In this document: positions 54,368-64,000 of the stretch, piece after piece
Layout of the letters: every line of letters starts with the position of its first letter
How positions within the stretch are numbered: the first letter of the stretch is position 1
NCBI GenBank assembly: GCA_030248195.1
Contig: JASAND010017838.1
Coordinates: 24,078 to 88,077, forward strand
Direction of reading: 5' to 3'
Source: Trissonchulus latispiculum
Lineage: Eukaryota; Nematoda; Enoplea; Enoplida; Ironidae
Length of the DNA: 64,000 nt
The notes under the pieces: model-generated
Databases searched by the model: none
The model's input: the letters and a program-made list of their open reading frames with translations, nothing else
Told to the model about the DNA's origin: nothing
Made by a program: the position numbers and the translations under genes

Positions 54368-55799
54368 ATGACTAATTCATTTGTGGTTTGGGTTGAAAAG
54401 GGCTGCTACCTAACAGAATTTGGTTGAGGCAATTTCCAGGGAAAATCCAGCTGACTCCCTTCACAAAATAGTTTACCGGGTCAGGGGGTCCTTGAAACTA
54501 ATCTTTTCCGATTCTGGGAAAAGAGAACGGGTCCTAAGGGAAAAACTGGTCATCAATGACACCCGGGTGGAATTGGAAAGGCCCTTTATGGAAACAGGGG
54601 ATCCTAACAAGTACATCAAGACTGTCCATCTATTTGGAATTCCTGTATCCTTGGGGCATGAGGTGGTGCTGAAGTGGCTCCAAGGCTTGGGATTGGAGAT
54701 CATCAAGGATATCAGGTGGGTTATGCATCCGGGTACGGAGATTAGCAACGGTGGTCGATCAGTTGTGGTTGCTCAGCAGAAGGGGAAGGACATCCCGGGA
54801 TATGAATATTTTGCAGTCCCAGGAAGATCCCGACCAGTCCGGATTCAACTATGGTACAAGAACAGTGACCCGTGGTGTGGACGATGTCTACAAAAAGGTC
54901 ACAAGGCTGCTATGTGTGTGCCAAGGCTTCCCGACAGGCAATCCGAACCAGGAGATACGGATTTCAGGTCAGAAGACGGGTCAGTTTCCCAAGAAGAAGA
55001 TATGCCAGACCAGGATGACTTGGGTGACCCACAGGCAGTGGATAACTCTCAACCTCAGCAACAGCCCACAGGTGCTTATGCCAAGGCAGTGGCAGCACCA
55101 CCAAAGACTTTCCGGCAGAAGGTCAAGGCGGTAGGGGATACCTTCCACGGCCAGTATGGTAAAAGAATCACTGCTTTCTTTAGCAAACAGGACTGCTTCT
55201 CCAACCACCATGAAGCACCCGTGGTCATCCAGGGGAGGACGTATTTAACCAACGAGCATTACTTCTATGCTGCAAGGGCGGATTTGGCCAAACGAACGGA
55301 CAAGGTACAGCAAATTTTGGCCACGAAAGATGCCGGCAAGGTTAAGCGGATAGGGGATAAGGAGGTCCTATAGTCAGGGTCAGTCGAAGCTTGGGAACAT
55401 TTCGCTTACTCACGGCTGGAAGAAGCCAACTGGGCGAAGTATCAACAGCACAAGGCTCTGCGGCAGAAGCTCTTCGAGACTGCCGGAACTCGACTAGCCG
55501 AGGCAAGCCCTCACTCTCGATTTTTCGGAACCTTCTGCGCGAAGACGTCGTCCCAGATTTGGGAGCCGTCTTCGTGACAGGGGTTGAATGCCCTGGGCGA
55601 CATGCTGACTGGGATCAGAAAAACGATGATGGCGGATCCTGCTTTTGCAGAGGAAGCCGAGAATGCAAGAAAAGCCATTGCCAGGTCACGATTGTCCAGT
55701 GTGTCCAGCCAACGGAGCCTTCAAACCAATTCCGATAGAATGGAAACACTATCCAATGATGGAACCATCAAGAAACGGAAGCTCGGCCACCAGCGATGA
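54368..55799 (+). pseudogene. Tx1 LINE ORF1: nucleic-acid-binding protein with CCHC knuckle and NADAR domain
   Basis: Begins MTNSFVVWVEKG at the ATG 54368; a +1 shift near 54418 joins it to the long frame (54420 onward). The middle is the RNA-binding region typical of Tx1 ORF1 (VHLFGIPVSLGHE), then a zinc knuckle CGRCLQKGHKAAMC at about 54888-54929, an acidic linker, and from about 55155 a NADAR-like domain: FFSKQDCFSNHHE, LTNEHYFYAARA, then WEHFAYSRLEEANWAKY, KLFETAGTRLAEASP and QGLNALGDMLTGIR, the (W)xGxNxLG end of the family. All of this is in one frame, interrupted by TAG at 55371-55373 and TGA at 55575-55577, the latter where NADAR proteins have Trp. The short C-terminal tail is basic (KKRKLGHQR). 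Confidence 0.8.
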
Positions 55800-55873
55800 T
55801 TCATTCTAGGACGGTTTGTCAGCTGAGGAATCCTGATTAGGATTTCCTCTGCTTTTGCTTTTGGGATAAACTT

Positions 55874-58800
55874 ATGAGCAGCAAAAGTAATGAGTTAAAA
55901 ATTTCTACTTTTAATGTTCGAGGCCTCTCTGATAAAGTTAAAACCAGCGCTCTTTTTAAACTAATCAAAAATTCCGACGTTGTATGTCTGCAAGAAACCT
56001 TTTCTCAAAATTTTAACGTTACTTTTGAAAATTTATTTGGAAAAACTTTCCAAATCTTCCACAGCTGTGAGCCAACAACTAATATTAAAGGAGTCTGCTT
56101 GCTTTGTAACAGGAAAATTGCTTTTAACAACATAAAGCTGGAATGGGAAATTCCCGGAAGAGCATTAGCTGTTTCCACAAAATTTCAGAGTGCAAACATT
56201 TTGTTTATTGGAATTTATGCGCCGGCTGAAAGAATCAGTCGTAGAGCTTTCTTCGAAAATCTTTGCGACAAACTCACTGCACAGCCTCAAACTTTTGCTA
56301 CAGTGCTATTTCTAGGAGATTTCAATATGGTTGAAAATGTAAACTTAGACAGAACTAGTGCAGGTCTGGGTACTGAGGCATGACTTGAAGAATTTATGCA
56401 AATTAAGCAATTCATAGGTTTAAAGGACGTCTTTCGAGAGAATTATACCAGATTGGAGAAATTTTCTTTCTACTCTAGCAGATACCCAACTCAATCTAGA
56501 ATTGATCGAATTTACGCTACTCCAAATTTGTCTTCTTCCTTAAAATCTTACCATTTTGTGGAGTCGGCTTTGTCTGATCACTCACTCTTTTCTTCAACTT
56601 TTTATTTACAAGGTTTACAGATTGACCGGGGTCGATCTTATTGGAAAATGGATCCGTTTCTTCTTTATAACAAAGAACTCAGAAGTGATATTGTCAGTAT
56701 TTTAGGTGGATTTTCGGAGCACCTTGATTTAACAGAGAACGCAGGGGAGTTATTAGAAATATGGGAACTTTTAAAACACGAATTGACTGAAACTATTAAA
56801 TTTCATGAATCAGAGCTTAATAAGAAGCTTAAAATTGATTTATACAACATGCGTACTAGGGTTGCAGAATTAAAAGCAAGGGTTGGTGTAAACCCAAACG
56901 CTGATCCTTTTCTAAGTACCTGTTTGAAGCACGCAGAGTTCGAATTACAGAAGCTTGAGAAACAAGAATCTAGAAAAATGTTTAAAAACTGCCACCAGAA
57001 ATTTCTTTTTGAAGAACGATATCAACCAGGAACAGTTAAAAATTTGCAAAAAACTTCATCTGATGGAAAATTGCTATTTGGCATTAAAGACACTAACAAT
57101 GAGGTCATTACTGGAACTAAAAACATTTTGTCAGAAGTTAAAAACCAATTTTCTCATCGTATTGCTAGTGTCAGAAGAGACGCTAGTGCAAAGGTAAAAA
57201 TTTTGGACAAAGTTTCTGCGAATTTGTCGCTTGAAATGAAAATGAATTTAGATAGCCCATTGACATTGAGCGAGATAAAGTCCGCTATAATGTCTTTCGG
57301 GAAACAGAAAGTTCCGGGTTCCGACGGATTGCCGATTGTGTTTTATCTAAGTTTTATTGACCAAATTGCACCAATACTTCTGAAAATATATAATGCTTGC
57401 TATAGACTCGGAAAAGTTCCACAATCGATGAGGTTAGGAATTTTATCTCTTTTGTACAAAGGCAAAGGCGAGAGAAATGAAAGAGCAAACTGGCTCCCGT
57501 TAACGATGCTGAACATGGATTATAAAATTTTAGCTAAAGTTCTCATGACTAGACTTTCCAAAGTTATGAAAACTCTTGTAAATGTTGATCAAACTTGCGC
57601 AGTCCCTGGTAGAAACATCCAAGACTGAATTTTAGAAGTTATGCACATTATTTTTGCTGCTCAAGACTTAAATAAGGATTGCATTTTGTTATCAGTAGAT
57701 CACGAATCAGCTTTTGATGTAATTGAATGGGATTACATAAGGGACACCCTCAAAAAATATGGTTTCGGTGAAATTTTCATGAACTGGATAAATTGTATAT
57801 ATAACGTGGGAGGAATCCGCACAGCAGTTCAAGTCAACGGTTTCTTATCGAGTTGGTTTACACCCATAAGAGGAATTAGGCAAGGGTATCCTTTATCTCC
57901 ACTTTTGTATGTACTTGTTGCTGAAACCATTGCAGAATATATTAGGAAAGACGGAGACGTTAGTGGTTTCAAGGCACTAAATTGCGAACACAAGTTGACT
58001 GCATACGCAGATGACACTAATTTCTTTTTAGAAAATTTTGCATCGGTGGATAAAGTCTTTCAAAATTATGAGATTTTTCGAAAAGCTAGTGGAGCAAAAC
58101 TAAAAATTACTAAAACTAAACTTTTATTAATACCAGCAACCGATAATTTTATAACGCCAATTCGATTTCGGCAGTTTTCCGTCGAAACTATAAAAATTTA
58201 TGGCCTACATTTTGACAAGACTGGCCCTGTACAAAACGAAAATTTTATTAAGGGTACAGAAGCAATAGCTCAATTGGGTGCACGGATACCACCACATGAG
58301 CTGTCTTATTTTGGAAAAATAATGTTTATAACAACTTTCTCTTTGTCACAGTTGATGCATCCACTAGAATTTCTCAATTTACAGTTAGCGGTACATCAAC
58401 GTTTTGAGGCAGCTGTTGATAGATATTTATGGTATCCAAGTAAACAAAATATAATAAAAAAAGGGCATATTATATCTTCCTAAACAAGAAGGAGGAATTT
58501 GTTACCCAGTGTTGCCACGTAAAGTTAAAGCTATGAGAGCGAGAACTCTTGTATCCCGATGGAAGACAGAACAGCGCAAAAAAATGGTTTTCACTTTTCG
58601 ACTACTTTTTCAACAAATTTGAACATGTGCAGAAAGCTGGAGTAGCTCAGGTTCCAGCACCTTCCTTTTTTAAAGAAATTAAAATTGTTCAGTTAGAATT
58701 AAATTTAGTGAAAATAGACGATAGTCGGTTCCGCATGAAGGATACAGAACTAGAAATTACCGATGCAAGGCTGAAAACCTTTTATACATACCTTGTCAAA

Positions 58801-59280
58801 ACCAAGTACATTAACGCTTCAAGGAAAATTAGAGAGTACTGGCGTGGAAAGTTTAACAATATGCAAATTAATGGTTGGATATTGGCTAGTACCAAATTTT
58901 TAGACGGCTATTCGAAGTCACTGCAATATGCAATCTTCCACAAAGCATTGTTGACAAGATCAAGAGAACACAATTTTAATTTAACTAAGCCAGAATTCTG
59001 CAAATTTTGTTCAGTTGTAATGCAACAAAACATTAGAGAGGACATAGTACACGTTTTTGTTGACTGTCCCAGAGCTGAACAAATTTTTGGCTTAATTGAA
59101 CCATTGTTAACTAGGTTCAACGGCAATTTTGACATTAACTTGAACACTATAATTTTTGGGTTTTCATTTGGCAATCAAGTCAGCCAAGCACCAAACTTGA
59201 TGCTAGGAATAGCTAAAAGAACTATATGGATTAGCAGAAAATATTTTGAGGACAAAAATGAAATTTTAAAGCAATTTTAA
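55874..59280 (+). pseudogene. Tx1 LINE ORF2: endonuclease and reverse transcriptase
   Basis: APE-type endonuclease at 55874-56640 (ISTFNVRGL, VCLQETF, LFLGDFNM, SALSDHSLF), RT at about 57240-58150 (KVPGSDGLP, DQTCAVPGR, LSVDHESAFD, RGIRQGYPLSPLLY, and catalytic TAYADDTNFF), and a C-terminal region with a CKFC...H...C zinc motif at about 59000-59080. Same frame up to 58483 but with TGA at 56381-56383 and 57626-57628; frameshifts at about 58455 (in an A-run) and 58549. The endonuclease and RT catalytic residues are all kept. No activity expected from this copy unless stops are read through. Confidence 0.88.
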
Positions 59281-59460
59281 TTTTCGATTAAAGTGTTGTC
59301 TGCGAAGGGCTGCACTAGTTTTGCCCAGAGCCGACTTTCATCAATTATATGGCCAGACTGCTAGAGATAGGGGGCATTACATTGAGCTAGTTTGAAGAAA
59401 AATCAGTGCGATTTAAGCTTACGATGCAATACAAAACGCTGCAAAATGTTTAAATAAAAA

Positions 59461-59533
59461 AATATATATATGTGCGTATATATATATGTATGTATATATA
59501 TATATATATATATGTATATAATATATATATATA
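59461..59533. repeat. TA-rich microsatellite at the LINE 3' end
   Basis: TATA repeats with GTATGTA interruptions, directly after AATAAAAAAA. It may be the target or the tail of the LINE. Confidence 0.9.
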
Positions 59534-60260
59534 AGACAAAAAGGTATATAATTTTACTAAACATAAATCAATCTTATTTGCTTTTATTTCCTTCTTTATG
59601 TGTATTTCATTTATTTAATTGGAGTTACTAATTTGTTTATTTTTGCCATGGAATGCAGTTACTTGCTAAATTTAGTTTCTGTTTGTTTATATTTCAGTTT
59701 TTCTTTTTTGCTGGAATCAAAAGTGGACCTCAGGATCATGACAGCGCTGGTTAGAACAAAACCGGAAACTTTCTCTAAATGCCATGCTCCTGATTTAAAT
59801 GATCCCAGTGATTCCAACATGCCCTCTACTTTAGAACTAACGCTGCAATTACATATAATGTGTAGCATTTCCTATATGTACTGTATGTAGTACTTGTTGT
59901 CAATAAACTTTACCGGAGGAAAAACAGAATGTGTTCTGCACAAATATACCCAGGGACGCTTTTCTAGTTGCCCCGATTACTGCTTCCTACCTAAAGTAAT
60001 CGCTGGACAAATTTGGGAAAAGTTCGGCTAGCAAGCGAAATCTAGTAAGTTTTTACGCATTTTAGACAGCTGCCCAATGTTCGCGATTATTTTTTATCTT
60101 GTTGCAAAACCACCACATTTCTGCTCTGATGATGTACAGATCTTGCTAACGTATATAAACCTACTGTGGAGCTGCAGCATCAATCGTATGGGTTACATCT
60201 AGCTCATGAATAAGGAAACTACACTACAATTAACTGAAAGTTTAAGCTGTCAAAATGTAG
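59534..60260. other. intergenic, no gene seen
   Basis: Short ORFs only; AATAAA at about 59902. No domain or RNA gene. Confidence 0.4.
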
Positions 60261-60333
60261 GGTTCTGTTAGTCTAGTGAATAAGACTCTCGCATTGCATG
60301 CGTTTGGTCCTGGTTTCAATTCCCAGCAGAACT
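60261..60333 (+). repeat. tRNA-Ala(UGC)-like sequence
   Basis: Acceptor-like GGTTCTG (60261-60267) with CAGAACT (60327-60333), D-stem AGTC/GACT, anticodon loop ATTGCAT with TGC in place, and GGTTTCAATTCC as an imperfect B box with one extra T. The anticodon stem has only three pairs, so I read it as a tRNA pseudogene or SINE head. Confidence 0.55.
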
Positions 60334-60420
60334 GCATTTTAATTTTTAACAAGTCTATTTATCTCCCCTACGCTATGTGTGTCTGGCCGGCAGGGGAAGC
60401 GGGCCAGTTTGATACGTGAA

Positions 60421-60495
60421 GGGTCTTCGTAGTGTAGTGGCTAAGTTTGTCGCCTACCTCACGCCAGATGCGTTGTTCAATTCCTGATTGCAACG
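60421..60495 (+). repeat. tRNA-like sequence, second copy
   Basis: Copy of 53491-53564 with a better B box (GTTCAATTCC). Followed, as in the first copy, by a T-rich stretch and, at 60801, by the 127-bp repeat. Confidence 0.6.
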
Positions 60496-60800
60496 TCTAA
60501 ACAACCTTTTCCTTTTCCTCGTTGTCTCCCTTTTGAGTTTGTATTGCTTTGTGTTTGGTTTGTTTTCCTCGTTCCTTATGTACAAGTTCCATTATCTGTT
60601 ATTGCTTATTTTAGATTCCCCCAGAAGAACTAGAATTCTAAGTTTCAAATCATCTAATCAGCTGAGCATTTCACAGTCGTATACAATTCTGCAACCAGTA
60701 TATTTACAACAAACAATCGTGTGTTACAAATTGCGTAAATAAGTAAAAGCTTTGTTATCTTAGTTTCAACTGCACAATTCAGTGGATAAATTTCATTAAC

Positions 60801-60927
60801 ACTCCAAAAGACACACTCAAATCGGACACTTCAGTCTACAAATTTTGGCCGCAAGATTCCTACAGCTCGAAAGAGACAACAAATATAAGCTGACACTGAG
60901 TTAACTGAATAAAACTGAGCTAAAACA
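60801..60927. repeat. 127-bp repeat, second copy
   Basis: Direct copy of 54241-54367; diverges right after GCTAAAACA. With 60421-60495 it forms a unit like the one in front of the LINE but without any ORF. Confidence 0.85.
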
Positions 60928-61039
60928 TTCCGGTCAGTTAATTTATATATTTATTTTTCCATACCAATACATGCATGTGCTTCATTAGCTAAATCTTGGC
61001 TTAATTTGCGCACATTAGGTGTCGTGTACGCACAAGAAT

Positions 61040-63680
61040 AAAGCAGGGAAGGGGGGAGGAGCATTGGTGAAAGGTGGGGGGGGTGGGGGCAGCCCCCCAA
61101 GCCTTTTTTCAACCCTCCTCCAAAACTTTTTTGGGGGGACGTCCCCCCCTCCAACTGGGAGGGGGGAAGTCGGCGCCCTTTAGGGGGTCCTGCGGAAGGG
61201 TTGCAACCCAATTGGGGGCATAGGTGTACCTGGGGAAAGGGTGGGGGAACCACTCCCCCCAAATGGAAAAGTGCTGACCCCACCCTCGAAATTTTGTAGG
61301 CAGACCCCACCCCCAAATGGCCAAATCCCAGACCCCACCCACCCAATTTTGCCTGACCCCACCCTCAAAGTTTTGAAAATTTTGCCTCAAAATTAGAAAT
61401 TCGAAATTGTTTGGAAAAATTCGAAATTTTTGCAAAAAATCCAAGTTTTTCGAAGAAATGAGCAAAAATGAAGAAATATTGTTGATTTTCAGTTGGAACT
61501 AACTCTTTTTTAGCAAATTTACGAATTTTTTCTAAATTTTTGACCAAAAAATTTTTTACCCCCCAAATTCTATTTTTCCGGACCCCACCCCACCTCAAAA
61601 CGGCTGACCGCACCCATCCTAATATCGGCTACCCCCTCCCCCAACGTTTTCTCAAGGTACACCTATGGTTGGGGGCATAGGTGTGGCTGTGCAAAAAAAC
61701 TGGGGGGGGTTCCGTCTTTTGGCCAATTTTTGGCCAAAAATCAGAGGGGGGGGGGTGTAGCAAAAATTTGAAAATCTTGGGAGGGTCGCCAAAATTTGTC
61801 AATTTGTTGGGGGTTCCCCCCACCCCCCCTCCCCCTAACACACCTATGGTTGGGGGGTCTCCATAAGGCCCCCCAGAAAAGGTTGGGGGCATAGGTGCGG
61901 CTGGCAAGAAATCGGGGGGGAGGGTTCCGACGGAGCATGGGGAGACCCCCCTAAATTTTCGATTTTATGCCATTTTGGCCACATTTTGGCCAAAAATCTT
62001 GGGGGGGGTAGCAAAAATCCGAAAATCTGGGGAGGGTCGCCAAATTTGTCATTTTGGTGGGCCGCCCCTAAAAAAAGTTGGGGGCGGAGCCGGGCTTATT
62101 CTAGGGATTCTTCCTTGGGGGGCATTCAAAACGGCTGAAAATGCGATTTTTTGCATGAAAAGAGAAAAAATTTTTGTGGGAGGGATGGGGTGGGGGAATA
62201 GGTGTAACGGAGATTTGGGGGTGGGGGGTTCCCCCCGACATTTTCTGGGGGGGGGGTGCTCTGCAGACCTCCAACCCTCTCGCAAAAAACCTAACTTTTG
62301 ACAACTCCTGAGATAGTACGCCTGGGCCCAGAAGAGTCACCCAGGGCCAAAAACGGTAACTTTCGACCCCCCCTCGGAGAAGCCAAAGATGGCGATTTTT
62401 CCACCTATTTTCCGCAAAATCTGCCCAAACTTTGACAACTTGTTTTTGTTTTCGTCGGCGTTTCTTGTGATGTATCACATGCCAGGAAGTCAAAATAAAA
62501 TGTGACCTCCAAATCTTATGAATTTTGGGAAGGGGGTGGAGGGGAGCCCCCCTTGGCCTCAGAGCTGTGGCGTATACCCCGGGACATGTGATACACCAAA
62601 TAGAAACGACGTCGAAACCAGAAACAAACTGTCAAAGTTTGGGCAGTTTAGTGGAAAATTGGTGGATAAATCGCCATTTTTGATTTCTCTGAAGGAGGGG
62701 GGGTTGGCGAAAGTCAACATTTTTGGCCCTGGCAGGGCTGCCGCGGTTCCTCTTTTTCCTTTGTTTTTCTTTTTTTCGAGGTCGTCCTTTTTTCCTTTTT
62801 TCTACAAAATTTCCTTTTATTTCCTTTTTTTCCTAAAATTTTCAGGAAATTGTCAAAAATGTGCCTAAAATTTAATCTTACGGTGGTAATTTTCAAAACT
62901 ACAAATGGCCAAATCCCAGACCCCACCCACCCCCAGCACACCTATGGTTCGGGGCGTACTCCCCATCATATTTTGGGGGTCGGCCAAAATTTTCGAAGTT
63001 TGCCCCCCCCCAACCAAAATTTCCGGTGAAACTATGTTTGGGGGTCAAACAAGGGTTCCCCCAAAATTGGGGGAGGGGGGCCCCCACATCAAATCCCCGT
63101 TACACCTGCATATATATGGTCTACCTCCAAAATTTCGAGGAGGGGGAAGTCGGCACTTTTCCATTTGGGGAGGGGTCCCACAACCCCCCGCCGGTATGCT
63201 TTGGAAGGAGAGTTTGAGGGGGAGGGGTACCCCCTCGTTGCTTTTCCTCTGACCCCTCTGTCTTCTTCTGGTATGTTTCCCCGAACTCTTTATCGATGTG
63301 GGAGGGGGCACCCCCCCCCGGGTATTTCTCCTGGAGGGGAGGGGAACGCCTCGCGGGTTTTTTCCTGCTGCCATGGCAGTCGTTAGGTGTACCGGCCGGG
63401 GGCACCCCTCCCCCCAAAATGACAAGAGCCGACCCCGCCCGCGAAATTTTGAGTGCAGACCCCACCCCCAAATGGGCCAATACCAGACCCCACCCACCAC
63501 CCTGCACACCTATGGTTCGGGGGTACTCCCCATCACATTTTGGAGGTCAGCCAAAATTTCCGAGTTTGCCACCCCCCAACCAAAATTTCTGGTGAAACTA
63601 TGTTTGGGGGTCTAACAAGGACTCCCCCAAAATTGGGGGAGGGGAGCCCCCACATCAAATCCCCCGTTACAAAGTTTTAA
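61040..63680. repeat. array of G-rich short elements with CATAGGTG-type ends
   Basis: Successive blocks begin GGGGGCATAGGTGT and end CACCTATGGTTGGGG: about 61214-61670, 61672-61857, 61885 onward, and in reverse order at 62938-63110 and 63508-63670 (the last two nearly identical to each other, CACCTATGGTTCGGGG). Internal DNA is G- or C-runs and words such as GGCCAAAAATT. Long ORFs across it on both strands are Gly/Pro-rich read-through of these runs and are not genes. Confidence 0.65.
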
Positions 63681-63730
63681 GCTGGCGAAGAATGGACTCA
63701 TCTATTTAAAACGTCAAAGAGCTCTAAAAT

Positions 63731-63786
63731 TTTCTAATGAGATTTCGCAGAGCACCTCTGACGAGGGTGCGAAATCTCATTAGAAA
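63731..63786. repeat. 19-bp perfect inverted repeat
   Basis: TTTCTAATGAGATTTCGCA (63731-63749) and its inverse (63768-63786) around an 18-bp spacer. The same word recurs at 63939-63957 and, inverted, 63981-63994, so these are ends of a small repeated element that runs off the window. Confidence 0.75.
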
Positions 63787-63812
63787 AGTTCAGAGCACAT
63801 TGGCGTTTTAAC

Positions 63813-63846
63813 TCACACACGCACACACACGCACACACACACACAC
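63813..63846. repeat. (CA)n microsatellite
   Basis: About 17 CA units with two CG interruptions. Confidence 0.95.
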
Positions 63847-64000
63847 CTATGCTGCCCAAATCCATGGAATTATCCCTTGAAATATGTTCCGCAAAAATTA
63901 TCAGATTAGAATTAGCACTTTGCTTATAGTCTTCAAAATTTCTAATGAGAATTCGCACCATGAAACAAAAGGCTCGGCTATTTCTCATTAGAAACTACGG

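Larger units (their letters stand above)
54368..59460 (+). mobile_element. Tx1-type LINE (non-LTR retrotransposon), decayed
   Basis: ORF1 at 54368-55799 and ORF2 at 55874-59280, then a 180-bp 3' UTR with AATAAA at 59453 and a (TA)n tail at 59461. Endonuclease and RT motifs and the DQTC-VPGR box place it in the L1/Tx1 group. Decayed by several in-frame stops and at least two frameshifts. The 5' UTR may extend left to the tRNA-like sequence at 53491. Confidence 0.85.

Noticed and set aside
59600..59890. 96-codon + strand ORF after the LINE
   Set aside because: No domain, no homologue recognised, composition like the flanking AT-rich DNA.
60951..63680. Many Gly/Pro-rich ORFs of 60-150 codons on both strands
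   Set aside because: They come from G- and C-runs in a repeat array and overlap in all frames.
1..64000. CRISPR array, bacterial operon or contaminant
   Set aside because: No regularly spaced direct repeats; spliced genes and eukaryotic transposons throughout.

Overview
The window is nuclear DNA of an invertebrate animal. It has GT-AG spliced genes, a duplicated family-14 glycosyltransferase, an ankyrin-repeat gene, and transposons of many classes (Ty3/gypsy, Tx1-type LINE, Penelope-like, TRIM, hAT, Harbinger-like, mariner-like, TTAA-target and foldback elements) nested in one another. Nothing looks bacterial, viral-genome or organellar. The phylum cannot be fixed from the sequence; the glycosyltransferases resemble the expanded Core-2/I-branching families of nematodes and other invertebrates.

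Host genes. (1) Two tandem paralogous Core-2/I-branching (GT14) genes on the + strand, copy A (794-8762, 5 exons) and copy B (16426-28399, 5 exons). Exon lengths and phases are conserved and both reading frames are open when spliced; both have one large intron inflated by retroelements. (2) An ankyrin-repeat gene on the - strand (34131-37195, 6 exons, all introns phase 0).

Mobile DNA left to right: gypsy-1 (2202-6481, - strand) in intron 1 of copy A; a foldback element (8846-12944) holding a 2.75-kb hAT-like element (9785-12536), itself holding a TTAA element; a second hAT-like MITE (13121-13981); a mariner-like MITE (15485-16001); gypsy-2 (17985-25115, - strand) in intron 2 of copy B, itself split by a TTAA element; another TTAA element carrying an RNase H fragment (25190-26448); a Penelope-like reverse transcriptase (about 28925-30245) followed by strongly foldable sequence; a TRIM (31778-32775); two Harbinger-like MITEs around the ankyrin gene; a mariner-like MITE (40477-40838); a hairpin-rich non-coding stretch (41.1-44.9 kb); gypsy-3 (about 47690-53080, - strand); a Tx1-type LINE (54368 to about 59460, + strand); and a G-rich array of short elements (61.0-63.7 kb).

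The most unusual content is in gypsy-3 and the LINE. Gypsy-3 has a UPF1-like superfamily-1 helicase C-terminal core in the same open frame as its protease and, in the env position behind a good splice acceptor, an ORF with a NADAR-like domain followed by an SGNH-hydrolase-like domain. The Tx1 LINE about 5 kb away carries a second, different NADAR-like domain at the end of ORF1, after its zinc knuckle. Two unrelated retroelements carrying the same type of ADP-ribose-related domain suggests, as inference only, a retroelement counter-defence or RNA/DNA processing cassette. A second curiosity is a set of seven hairpins at 41.1 and 44.6-44.9 kb with different, compensating stems around a nearly constant 7-8 base loop.
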